From assembly GCA_001792895.1 (NCBI GenBank), contig MARA01000059.1, positions 1 to 64,000 on the forward strand: a stretch of 64,000 nt of DNA, read 5' to 3'. Each line of letters opens with the position of its first letter. The first letter of the stretch is position 1. This stretch comes from Lentinus brumalis (Eukaryota; Basidiomycota; Agaricomycetes; Polyporales; Polyporaceae). Below the pieces are notes generated by a model. That model saw nothing but the letters and a program-made list of their open reading frames with translations, ran no database searches and was not told the origin of the DNA. The position numbers were made by a program, and so were the translations under genes. Positions 20,901 through 31,541 of this stretch are shown in pieces.

Positions 20901-22719
20901 GGCTCACAATCAAGCAAGACGATGGGTTTGCTGGAATGGAACCCTGGGCGGCGAAAGAAATTGCTACTGGTGAGCATCAATCTGCGGAAGCGCTGATACA
21001 CGACTGACGCAGGCTTGCGCCCGCAGAATTGGAGCTTCAAAGCGAAGCAGAGCTGCTCATGCCCACCACTCCGTCCTCGACAGCCCGAGGCGGCAAACTC
21101 ACCGTCCGGAACGGTCCCGTCTCGCGGACGGACGAGTCGGACACAGTCAGCCTGCACTCGATGCGCAGCGTTGCTCGATCTGTCGCAGGACGAGATGCCG
21201 CCAGGTCTTCCGTTGCCTCCTCCGTTCGCTCGGTCGCACGCAGCACGCATTCGACGACCTCGCGCGCCTCTACGACGACACTCACTCGCCGTGTGCCGCT
21301 CTCGCCGAGCAGCCTGCGCCCAGATTCGAAGCTTACCCCGCGATGACCACGCCCTCTCCGTCCCGTGCAAGTCTGGCAGACGGAGATCGCGCACGGTCGC
21401 CTCTCTCACCCACCCCCAGCCCCAGCCGCCCGATCTCCAGGAATACGATGTCCACTACTACTACTAACGTGCGCAGGAGCACTGCCTCATCCGTTCATTC
21501 TACTGCTACCTCCGACAGACCGCCCCGGCCAAAATCGGTCGCTGCGTCGATCAACTCTACTCGTTCGGTGGCGTCGACCATCCGGAAGGGCGTTGCCGGT
21601 CCCTCTACCCCCCGGACACCATCTGGCTCGTCCCGCGCATCGACGCTCTCCACCAGCGCGACGAGCACGAGCGGGAAGTCGACTGCGTTCGAGACTGCAC
21701 GGTCGGAGCTCACTGCGAGCAATGTCGCGCGGACGCGGACGTCGTCTGCTGCGTCGAGCGTATCGACTCGCAGCACACACACTACAGGCGCGACTACGCC
21801 GCGCGTGCCGAAGCGTCCTCCGTCTGTTGCATCGCGCCCTGCATCCGTCGCATCGCGGACGACGCCGTCGGTCAAGGGCAAGGCCGTCGAGCTGCCGAAA
21901 CTTCCCGCCAAGCGACCGGTCTCGACTGCGTCAGTGCGGTCCACCATCTCCACCAAGTCGACGGCGACGCGGAAGTCGGTCGCACGCTCGACAAGCGGGA
22001 GTGCGCCCCCCACACCCTCGAAGCCGTCTGCCGCGCAGACTAACGGAAAGTCGCTACCGCCACAACGAGACGAGAAAGACGCGGGCGGGACGATCAAGGC
22101 GAAACCCAAGTCTGCAGCTACGCTCGTGAAGGAGAAGCAGGGCAGTGTTGTGTCCTCGAGCAGCGCCTCGACGGTCCGCGAGTCCCTCAAGCGCAAGAGC
22201 TCCGCCGATACCATCCGGGAAGCCACTACGGGCAACCCTGCCAAGCTTCCGCGCGGGGCAACGCTCGACATTGGGATCCCATGCATCATCTCCTCCAAGA
22301 AGACGCGCTTCCGCGCATACGCACGCTACATCGGCGAGATCGAGGGCGAGCAAGGCCCATGGGTTGGCGTCGAGGTGCCGATGAGCGACGCGTGGCCGGG
22401 CGATAAGCTCGACGGCCGGCAGTGGCACGACGGGACGTGGGGCGGGATCCGGTACTTTGAGATCGGGAGCGCGGCGGAGTGGGATTACGGGCAGGACTCG
22501 ATGGCGCGGCGGCGGCGGAACGACTGGCTGAGCACGCTCGGGAAGGACGGGAAGGGGAGCCTGAAGCGCGAGGGCGACCAGCTGAGCATCGAGCGCGCGA
22601 AGAGGCTGAGGAGCGTGTCGCCTGCGGTGTCGGACATGTCGACCTCGGAGTCGAGGGGCTTGTTCGTGAGGCCGCAGCAGGTGCTGTATGTCGTCGACGC
22701 GGTTGGGGCTGATTTGTGA
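17951..22719 (+). CDS. BTB/POZ and CAP-Gly domain protein
   Basis: Exons 17951-18125, 19352-20703, 20768-20969, 21027-21290 and 21371 (or 21380)-22719 give about 1110 aa. The BTB domain (about residues 190-300) contains LYSDVRISLTGSF, SSHRFILVSRSPYFSTQLLQ and HFTLGFIYTGTL. A BACK-like helical region and a Cys cluster (GGCRCRQCARR) follow, then a long Ser/Thr-rich disordered linker. The C-terminal CAP-Gly domain has TRFRAYARYIGEIEG, GPWVGVEV and KLDGRQWHDGTWGGIRYF. CAP-Gly domains bind the EEY tails of microtubules and plus-end proteins; BTB domains dimerise or bind cullin 3. Intron 1 is 1226 bp. The last intron is inferred because the frame changes near 21290-21380. Confidence 0.9.
18126..19351 (+). 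other. Oversized (1.2 kb) first intron of the BTB-CAP-Gly gene with tandem repeats
   Basis: The splice ends are canonical (GTGCGT, branch GCTAACTGAC, CCGCAG). Inside are at least two imperfect direct repeats of about 270 bp: TGTGTCGCTCTTGCTACGGCC at about 18251 and TGTGTCGCTCTCGCTACGGC at about 18519, each followed by a CATGGCCGTCC-like or CATGACTGTTCC-like block, TGTGTGCTACGGT, CTTGTTC and CCGATCGCCA-like blocks. No protein-coding element was recognised. Confidence 0.65.
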
Positions 22720-23236
22720 TTGGCGCGGCTGTGGTCGCGCGGCGTTGCTCGTCTTCTTTGGATTATGGGACAACGGCTCTCTGCTCTCGCTGCGCCGTCC
22801 GTGCTGCTCTGTATGTTTTCCTTCATTTTTGACACCATGGAATTACTCGTTACTGCTCGAATACGATCGGTCGGATACCATCTTACTTACCCTACGTATA
22901 TACTTACTTCGAGCCGCTTTGTGGGCGTAGTCCGTTTGTGCTGCTATGTTGACTCTGTCTCCTGGTACCCGTGGCGCGTCTCTCGCATCCACTGGTACAA
23001 AACGTAACCACACTCCTTGCGCATCATAATCGTGTACGTTCGCCGCTGTACATCGTGGACTGAATCTCATCGGTTTATACGGGAGCCTGCCCGGGCGGGG
23101 ACGGACGGAGACGCGTCGGCCCGTGCGGCGGTCCGCTGCTCCTGGTATGTAAGTGCCCCCGCGAGTCATCTGGCTACTTATCGACTCTTTTCTTTCTGCG
23201 ACCACTTCGGCTAGGTACGATACCAGCTACGATAGA
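22720..23236. other. Intergenic, 3' flank and promoter
   Basis: About 500 bp of less GC-rich sequence between two plus-strand genes. Nothing coding was seen. Confidence 0.5.
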
Positions 23237-24907
23237 ATGTCTGCCAGTGACGAGAAGGCTGCGCTTGATATCTCGGGGACCCAGAAGGCGGTCCGCTGGT
23301 ATCCACCCAAGTACGACATCCGGGTGGAAGCCATCCCTATCCCTCAGTAAGTGAATGCAGTCGGCCGTTCCGGTGACAACATATGCTGACTGCGAGTGCA
23401 GGATCATAGACCCGGACGATGCGATCGTGAAGGTTAAGGTACTGTAACATCCGCATAGACCTCTCTACATAATATGCGTACTTAACGCGCGCGATTCAGC
23501 TCGCAGGCCTTTGTGGTAGTGATCTCCACATCTACCGAGGACACGAAGATGTCGATGCTGAGTGAATACTCTTGTTCTCTGTTTTCGCATGCGTGGTGTG
23601 TTGACATCTCTTCATGAACAGCCTAACCTGCGGCCACGAGTTGATTGGAGAAGTCGTCGCTCTGGGGCCCAGTTTCCGCCACGATGCAACTGGAAGGCCC
23701 GAGCTGTACTCCACGCTTCGAGTTGGCGATAAGGTTGTCTCCCCCTTCACTGTATCATGCGGCGAATGCCAGTACGTCCGATTACTTCTGGCGTGTCCAG
23801 GCCGCGCGTAGTTGATCAAGTACTCTCTATTTCCTGCAGCTTCTGTCGCGTAGGGTTCACGTGTCGTTGCATCCACTCCTGCCTCTTCGGTATCCCGCAA
23901 CTCCCAGGCGGCCAGGCGCAATACGTCCGTATACCTAAGGCCGGGGGGACGCTCTTCAGCCTCAGCTCTCGGCAGTCGTCCTCCGGCGCCAGGAACTTCT
24001 CGAAGGTCTCGGACAGCTCGCTGCTCTTGCTCGCTGACATCCTCCCACGGGCGTGTTCGCTGCTATGCAAGCGCTGCAGCATCCGAAGATCGCACCGATC
24101 CTCACGGGCAAGCCTTATCCTTATGGCGGGTTTGTCCCGGGTAGGACCATAGGCCAGGCGCAAGCATCCAGTGCGCTGCAAGATAACGATAGGGTGCTGA
24201 CTATTGGCGTAGTTGGGCTCGGCCCCGTGGGCGTCGTGAGTTCACAGTGCTCTTCATCGTGGTGCGTACTCACCTCTCTGTGCAGTGCGCCACAGTCAGC
24301 CTGCTAGACATCCTTGCGGGACTCGGAGCAAGTCAAGGCTTGCAGTATCAAGTCATTGCGGTCGATCCGATTGAGTCACGACGCACGAAGATGGAGGCGG
24401 TCTACAGGGCGATCGACGTATCTGGCAAAGGGTCGGGACGGTTCGCCGTCGCCTCGATCGACGAGGGCAAAAAGCTCGCGGCCGAGTGGACGGACGGCGC
24501 TGGCTGCAACGCCGTACTCGAGGTATGCCTCTCCATCCTGAAATTGCACGCGACGTCCTGACAACGACGCAGATTGTCGGCAACAACAGCGCCCTCACGC
24601 TCGCGTACGACATCGTCCGGCCGTTCGGCATCATCAGCTCGGTCGGCGTACATCAAGAGCCGCCTCTCCCGTTCACCGGCCGCGATGTCTACAATAAGAA
24701 CGTTTCGTTCGACTTTGGCCGGTGTCCAGTCCGGGCTATGTTCCCCATCGCGCTCGAGATCCTGCTGAAGCGGCAGGACGTCTTCGGGGCATCGGGGAGG
24801 AGGCGAGTCTCATCGACCGCATCGTCAGTTTCGACGAGGCGCCGCAAGTGTACGAGGACTTCGACAAGGGTAGATGCGGGAAGATCCTGTTCGATCCATG
24901 GCGGTAG
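23237..24907 (+). CDS. Zinc-type alcohol dehydrogenase with two apparent frameshifts
   Basis: Medium-chain dehydrogenase/reductase starting at the ATG at 23237. Blocks are GLCGSDLHIYRGHEDVD (catalytic zinc Cys), LTCGHELIGEVVALG (catalytic GHE), the structural zinc lobe CGEC-x-FCRVGFTCRC across an intron, and the Rossmann segment IGVVGLGPVGV. Several short introns fit in phase. Two single-base deletions break the frame: at about 24044-24050, where ADILP must shift to GVFAAMQAL, and in the G run at 24786-24789, where RQDVFG must shift to IGEEASLIDRIVSFDEA. The C-terminus is GRCGKILFDPWR. If real, the gene is dead; the homopolymer context makes sequence error plausible. It resembles fungal glutathione-independent formaldehyde or polyol dehydrogenases. 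Confidence 0.85.
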
Positions 24908-24998
24908 ATGTACATAGCGTAGACGTGAAAGTGGACATCAGGATTCAATATGCAAGTCCAGACACTCTCCGAAGGCCATAGGTCAAGAAGTGGAGACA

Positions 24999-26954
24999 TC
25001 ATACGATCGTCTCGTATACGACGACTTCATCCTTCCCGAGCTTCTCCTTGCTGTCCGTGTCCGTGTCGTCGGTGGAGGGGTTTGCCTTCTCTGCGAGCAT
25101 ATTGCGCTCGGCGGCGAACTCTCGAGCAAGGAGCTCGCGCCCCATCGTCTCATCGACATTGTTGAGTGGGAAGATGCGGCAGAGGACGACTTACACCACG
25201 CCTGCGACGGACGCAGAGATGTACCACCCAAGCTCCTGACACCGCGTCGCGCCCAGCGGGACTGGCACGCCGAACGTGCCAACGAAGCCCGTGAACGGGA
25301 TGATCATGCCACAAAAGTACGCAAACGCAGCGTTGGGGTTGACACCGTGGAAGTACATGTAGCGGCTGCCGGGCGCAGACATGTATGCGTCTGCGATGAC
25401 GATGTTGCCCTTGCGCACGATCCAGTAGTCGGCGATCATGATGGCGGCCGTGGGGCCCATGAAGATGCCATACCCGTCGAGAAACGCAAGGAAGCCGTTC
25501 GCGGACGCGAGGATCTTCCACGGCATGAGGGCGAGCGAGACGATGCAACAGAACCACATCCCGCGCGTGAGGTTGAAGTACCGGGGGAGCAGCGCGGTCG
25601 CGTCCGATGCGAAGGGAAGCAGATTCGCGCCGAGGATCGCGCCGAAATTGAAGAGTGCGGAGGCAAGGGCCAGGAGGAATACGCCAAGGCGCGCTGGGCC
25701 CGTCCAGTGGCGGTCGAGGATCGCGTCGTACACGTCCCACTGGTTCCAGATCGTGACGCCCCACGCCTGCTGGAGGCAGGAGGTGCCGAAGATGCCAATC
25801 ATGCCGCCCTGCGAAGATGTCAGCCATGTCTCTGGGAGAGGGGATGCGTTACTTACGATAGCCGCAGGGAAGGGAACGAAGATGATGTGAGTCCACATGG
25901 TCGCAGACGGGCTAGTCGCATAGCGAGCGAAGTCGGGCATGTTCGCGATGAAGGTCGACTACGGAGCAATGAGCGCACTCTCATGGCAGGTGCTGGATTG
26001 AGACGTACCCAATTGCCCATGGCCGAGTTGATTGAGCTGACAATGAGCCATGCCAGCGCGGAACCTGTTGGCCGTGCGGAGATATCGGACAGGGCTTGGC
26101 TGGACGCGAGCTGACCCTTGCTCTGCACCAAGCAGAAGATGAGAAGGGCGAAGACGGAGAACGGGAGTACCCATGCTTTGAGCGTGTACAGCCAGCGGAG
26201 GCGGTACGGACGGAGCGAACAGAACGGCAGCTCGACAGCCCAGAAAATGACGAAGCCGATGAACCGTTGGATGGTGGTGCCGACAGAGTCGGGAAACTGT
26301 ACGCCGAGATCGTCCCAGCGATGTCCGACAACGCATCGCAGCATCGTCGAGAAGTAGGCACCGCCCTGGAAGTCTGAAGATGTCGATGTCGATATGCCTA
26401 TACACGGTGACATAGAGACTTACTGAGAACGGATACCCAAAGCATGGCGCATGCACCGCGAGCGATAACAGGCCAGTAGTGGCCGTACATGCCGAAGCAC
26501 GTACGGAGGATAACGGGGTAGCCGACGTGATAGTTCGACGCTGCGCGGGAGTTGAGAGCCATGCAGAGTCCCGAGACCAAGGCGGCGACCCAGACGACGA
26601 TGGTCGCCTGCCACCACGTCAGCCCAGCGCCGATCATACTTGACCCAAGGGTCCTGTCCAGTCGCACGACGTCAGTCTGCATTGGTCGAGTCGAGTCCAC
26701 GTGAAAGCTCACCAGTTTCCGAAGCCCATACCAAACCAGAAGAGACAGAAGTGGTACCATCGCCAGTTGATAGCGTGCGGTGGCGAGGGCTTGAGGTCCT
26801 CGTTCGTCCAGGAGTGGGGTGCATGCGCGTTGCCTTCGGTATGGATGTACTGGAGGAATGTCTCCTTTGACTTGAGCGCCCCACGAAGCCGCAGACCCCA
26901 GTTCCGCACTGGCTGGACGATAATCGCAGAGGAGGCTTCGAGGGTGCTGGACAT
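24999..26954 (-). CDS. NCS1 family nucleobase/allantoin-type transporter with premature stop
   Basis: Start at 26954; introns 26654-26712, 26374-26423, 25959-26008 and 25809-25856. Motifs of the purine-related NCS1 (uracil/allantoin, Fur-like) permeases are NWRWYHFCLFWFGMGFGNW, SSMIGAGLTWWQATI, SRAASNYHVGYPVILR, STFIANMPDFARYA and MGPTAAIMIADYWIVRKGN; about ten membrane segments are visible. The frame stops at TAA (25193-25191) after SVAGVV, yet continues in the same frame with VLCRIFPLNNVDETMG, a typical last membrane segment and tail, to a stop at 24999. A GTAAGT donor overlaps the stop, but splicing from it would not restore this tail. Either a nonsense mutation or an alternative end. Confidence 0.85.
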
Positions 26955-28472
26955 GGTGACGAGGGCAATGGCAGGTCACGGCATCAGCGAGAGTTCGGGC
27001 AGTACTTAAGATACCCGATTGCAGGCGGTCCGGTCCTGCAAGATAAGTAGCGTGCTGGAGCACTCATCGTTCTAGAGAAAAAGATAGGGCACCGCAGAAG
27101 AGGGTACGGAAGGCCGATACGTTGGTTCTTCTTAATCATATGACCAGGTACTTATCGTCTTCACAAGCGACACCTGATTGCCACCTCGGCGGGTGCCTTC
27201 AGGACCTGTGCGAGCCGGCAGGTCAGTTGGAGTCGATTGTTGCTAACAGTGAACAGACGGGCGTGGGTCTGCCACGACACCAGCCAAGCAGCCGGCAGAT
27301 CCAAGCAGAAGTCAAGCATAACACCAGCATTGTGGCCTGAGGCCACGGACCGCGGATGTGATGTAAAAGGGCTGATATCCAGCTGAGAAGGGGGCGCCAA
27401 AACTGCAGAGTCGGGACTCGGAGGCGCAATTCGCTGGCAGCCAACATGAAGTGAGTACTTACTTACTTCTGGGACACAGCGAGACTCGGAGGGAGAAATG
27501 TGGTGAGTCGAAGCATATTGTGGGCTATTGACACGCTGCTTCATTATCTTACGTCTACGCCAGAAGCTTTGTCGATGAGACATGTCTGGAAAGCATCATC
27601 GTCGCGGCTTTCATTCACGAAAACCATTGATGAGACGGGGTGAGACAGGGATACTTAAGCAAGAGTACTTACTTGTCTCCCAGTGGCAGTACTACATCAG
27701 TGAAAGTTTTCAACCAACACGCCGCCAGCTTCCTGTCGCGTGCCCTCGGGTATGGTTCGTGGTGAACGTGTTCAACGTTCCGACAACGTTCAGATCTTTC
27801 GCTGGGGCGCTCTACATTGGCGCCCGTGCCTTCTTTCGTAACCGCAAGTAGGCTATATGTCAAACGACATACTCCTTTGGTCATTTTGGAAGGCATATTA
27901 GTCCGCCGCGTTGAAGCGTATCCGTCCTTCGGGCGGTAAGGGATCTTGCCCGGAGGATTGGGCGTTTCTGTCCGGCGCTGATAGACTTCCTGTCCTCGCG
28001 AGATAGACCATCTGTCCGCCCGGGTCTAGAACTCGTCTCTTTGGGTGACAACTCACCTGCAAATTTGGAGACAAGGTTCTAACGAGGTCCTCTAGTATAG
28101 GAAAAATACACAGAAGCCGATTAGAGAGCGGGAGAGAGGTGCACGGAGCAATGTGTGAGAGGACGCAGGTGCGCTATCTTGCCTGATTTGGAATGACGGC
28201 GCTCCAAAGACCCTCGTAGCGCCCATACACAGAGCAGGAAACGAGAGGGAAACGAGAGGGATTGCGAAGCAACAGCACAGTAGATCGCAAGTGTCGTATT
28301 TTTCCTGGAGTACGAAAGCGTATATCTGTATACCCTCAAGTTTTCAGAAGGACAGGATGAGCGGGGGAGGAATTCTAGGAGGGACGGACAGGCGGTCTGA
28401 AACGCGAGACTGGGCACTTTGCGTGGGGACCGATGTGTTATCGCGCCTGACAAGTAACCGTTTTGCTTCGTA
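26955..28472. other. Intergenic, no gene supported
   Basis: About 1.5 kb. Repeated GAGTACTTACTT strings (27453-27467, 27664-27674) look like isolated splice-donor remnants. 27900-28080 has GTCC-rich short repeats. No domain was recognised. Confidence 0.45.
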
Positions 28473-29161
28473 ACCATCACCACGCCCGACGAGGAGGTTC
28501 TATGCTACCCCCATCCCGACAATCCCGGCTTCTGGATATTTGACTTGTCTTGGGATGAGCGTATGTCCAGCTTTCCACGAGAGGCAGGCAAATTTCCTCT
28601 AGGCCTCACGTCTATCCCGACGTTGTTCTCCGAGGTAAGTAGTACGTTCCTCCTGCATCTACATCTCAAATCTTCGCTCAAGTTTATAGTACTCGACTGT
28701 TAGCCCGTTGGACTGCGCATGACTCCCAGAAATACATTGTTTGAACGCGCACGGCAGTGGCTTCGCGAATATTGAACATCTCGACGACAGGAGAGCTCAA
28801 GGACAACTCTGCCGGCTCGGATGAACGCATCGAGATCGTCGTCAAGTTCTTTGACGAATACAACACCCACGCCCATTGTATCCTCGCCGCTTCGCACCTG
28901 CGCTGCACGCCTGCGTACCCGTATGCGGAGGCGTGCAGATGGTTGTGATGGACCGCGTGAAGGGCGAGATGGCGTGGCGCGCCGAACGTCGAGGCGAGTT
29001 GCTCCTGTACGCGGTCTTCGAAGATGTACGCAATGCCACTGATCTGCTCCATCGGGAGGGCTTGGTATTTGGCGATCTCCGCTCTCAGAACGTCATGTGC
29101 GTCCTCCGCGGAGACGACAGGTCGGGTGCGATTTTGGTGGACTTCGGACTGTCAATCACTC
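28473..29161 (+). pseudogene. Decayed fungal-type protein kinase
   Basis: Plus-strand pieces in order: CYPHPDNPGFWIFDLSWDER to a GTAAGT donor at 28635, LLARWTAHDSQKYIV, a frame change, RIEIVVKFFDEYNTHAH (the VAVK-like lysine strand), a second frame change near 28890, PALHACVPVCGGVQMVVMD, LLHREGLVFGDLRSQNVM (catalytic loop D-x-x-x-x-N) and AILVDFGLSI (DFG). This order matches fungus-specific kinases common in mushrooms. At least two frame breaks make it a likely pseudogene. A smaller relic of the same family lies at 33781. Confidence 0.65.
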
Positions 29162-29740
29162 GGTGCGTTTTCATGTATTCTCGTCAATGCCCAGGCAGAA
29201 TTTCGCCTGTCAGTGGACCATCGGGTCGCGTCAGGCAGTCAACTCTGTGTCGTTCGGCCGTAACCCCAAGATCAAGTTGTGCTGATAGGTCACCCATATC
29301 CATCCGCGTAGAACCCGGTCGGACAAAAGCACGCTTGGCTGTGCTGAATTGCATAACCAAAGCGCACGAGTTGCCGCCTCGAGCAACATCGCTACCACTC
29401 CCAGATTCGTGTCATCCTCCCTTACATTGTCTCTTATCTGCTATCCGCGAATTTGCGATGCAATGCGGTCCTTGGAACTTGAGCTATTCAAAGTTCGAGT
29501 TGAAGATCGAATGTTCCTCTTGCTTGCTAAGCACCACCTTACTAAGACTATACAAACCACACCGGCAATTTCTGCGCTACTCGTTCACGAAGCAAGAGCG
29601 CTCGACTTCGCCAATACTTTACTGCCCTCAGTCTGGACTTCCTCTCGGGTGGTTCTGCTTCGTCTGCTTATGCTTGGTCATCTGGCTATGGCGACATCGC
29701 TCACGTAACATAAGATGACCTTCAGCGATCTACTTATCTG
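29162..29740. other. Intergenic, no gene supported
   Basis: About 580 bp after the kinase DFG motif. The remaining C-lobe of the kinase could not be traced here, and no other gene is seen. Confidence 0.4.
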
Positions 29741-29746
29741 CGGGAC

Positions 29747-29762
29747 ATCGGGATATATAAGG
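29747..29762 (+). promoter_or_regulatory. TATA element of OYE copy B
   Basis: ATCGGGATATATAAGG lies about 90 bp before the start codon and matches the element upstream of copy A on the opposite strand. Confidence 0.7.
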
Positions 29763-29847
29763 CTGCCAGTGCGCTGTCGGACACCCATTCCAGAACCCAT
29801 CTCTACCTCTACCTCGTCCTTTCTGCTACCACCTATCACGTAGCGCA

Positions 29848-31202
29848 ATGGCATCCAGACCTCTTTTCAACGCGCCCGCTCCGAATGTCCCCTACTTCGT
29901 TCCACGGCAATACCCGCCAGCCGGGACTGCGTTCGACCCGCAACCAGATGGGAAGCCTATACCCACGCTCTTCAAGCCTTTGAAGATCCGCGGAGTCGAA
30001 TTCCAGAACCGTGTATTCGTGAGTCTGCTCTCGATCCAGAAATCTTCACCCAATATGGGACTAACGAACTTGCTGCGCAGCTTGCGCCACTCTGCCAGTA
30101 CTCTGCCGAGAACGGCGTCGTCTCGCCCTGGCAGCTCGTCCATCGTACGTTTCTCATTCCCCATTTTGCTGTCACGTACTAACGAGTGCCTGCAGTGGGC
30201 GGGATCTTCACGCACGGCCCCGGTTTGACCATCACCGAGGCGACCGCCGTTCTCCCGGAGGGCCGCATCTCCCCAGAGGACGCGGGGATCTGGACAGACG
30301 AGCAAGCAGCGGCGTGGGCGCAGGTCGCTCAGTTCGCGCATTCGCAGAACCAGAAGATCGGAATCCAGCTTGCTCACGCCGGCCGCAAAGCGTCGACCGC
30401 CGCGCCCTGGGTCGCTGCACCCGGCACCGTCTCGTCCGTCGGGGGCGGGTGGCCCGACGACGTGTGGGGCCCGACCGACGAGCCGTTCCAGGCGGATTAC
30501 CCCACCCCGAAGGCACTCACGAAGGAGGGCATCACGCGCGTCGTGAAGGGCTTCGTCGACGCCGCGAAGCGGGCTGTGCGCGCGGGCTTCGACGTGATAG
30601 AGATCCACGGCGCGCACGGCTTCCTCATCAGCTCGTTCTACGCGCCGAACAACACCCGCACGGACGAGTACGGAGGCTCGTTCGAGAACAGGATTCGATT
30701 CGCCATCGAAGTCGTCGACGCGGTCCGCAGCGTCATCCCGCCAACCATGCCGCTGTTCTTCCGCGTGTCGGCGACGGACTGGCTCGAGGACGGGCAGGGA
30801 CCGAGGTGGCGGCCCGAAGACGCCGTCCGCCTCTCGCACGTCCTCGTCGAGCACGGCGTCGACTTCATCGACGTCTCGTCGGGCGGCCTGACCTCCTCCA
30901 CGCGGATCGCGCCCCTCCAATCTGGACCGGGCTACCAGGTGCCGTTCGCAGCAGCTATCAAGGCGGCGCTTGGAGACAAGGCCTTCGTCGGCGCTGTCGG
31001 GGGCATCAACGAGGGCAAGCTCGCGCAGAGCATCCTGGACGAGGGCAAGGCGGACGCGGTTCTTGTCGGCCGGATGTTCCAGAAGAACCCCGGGTTCGTG
31101 TGGAAGCTGGCGGACGACTTGGGTGTCGAGCTGCATCAGTCGGTTCAGATTGGCTGGGGATTCCAGGGACGCGCGAAGAAGGCGGCGGGCAAGAATGACT
31201 AG
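29848..31202 (+). CDS. NADH:flavin oxidoreductase, YqjM-like old yellow enzyme (copy B)
   Basis: Exons 29848-30018, 30081-30144 and 30196-31202 give 413 aa with exactly the exon lengths of copy A. It carries LAPLCQYSAENG (the YqjM-type cysteine is present), [53 protein letters not shown] and [14 protein letters not shown]. The two proteins are near-identical apart from scattered changes, so the inverted duplication is recent. Expected role: FMN-dependent reduction of electrophilic alkenes. All canonical residues are present, so this is the better candidate for the ancestral activity. Confidence 0.96.
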
Positions 31203-31541
31203 AGTTAGCTTCACTTGGTATGCCTGTGATACCCGTGGCTACAGGCATTCCTGTGGCATAAACGCGCACCGTTCGACGCGCCGTCAGACTCGAGTACTGG
31301 CGCCCCCTCCCCCACTCCCCGGTGCCGATCCTCACTCACCCTCGCCTAGACCCTGCCTCGCACGTTATTGGATATTGTACGATTGCAGTTATGTAATCGT
31401 ATCCAGGTTTTTGCCTGCGTCCGGATCAGAGTTCTAAGTTCGAACTTGCTCTTGACCATCACCACTTCGGTAAGAGGACACTGAGAGACACGTACCGTCC
31501 GAGGTTATGCTCACCTCTATCGCGAATTTGCACTCAGAAAT

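Noticed and set aside
24990..26114. 374-codon plus-strand frame
   Set aside because: Antisense shadow of the NCS1 transporter, crossing its introns without family motifs.
27160..27680. GAGTACTTACTT strings as a new repeat family
   Set aside because: They match the general splice-donor consensus of this genome and are too short and scattered to call.
29892..31214. 440-codon minus-strand frame over OYE copy B
   Set aside because: Antisense shadow of a GC-rich coding exon; Arg/Ala-biased and matched by the same shadow over copy A.
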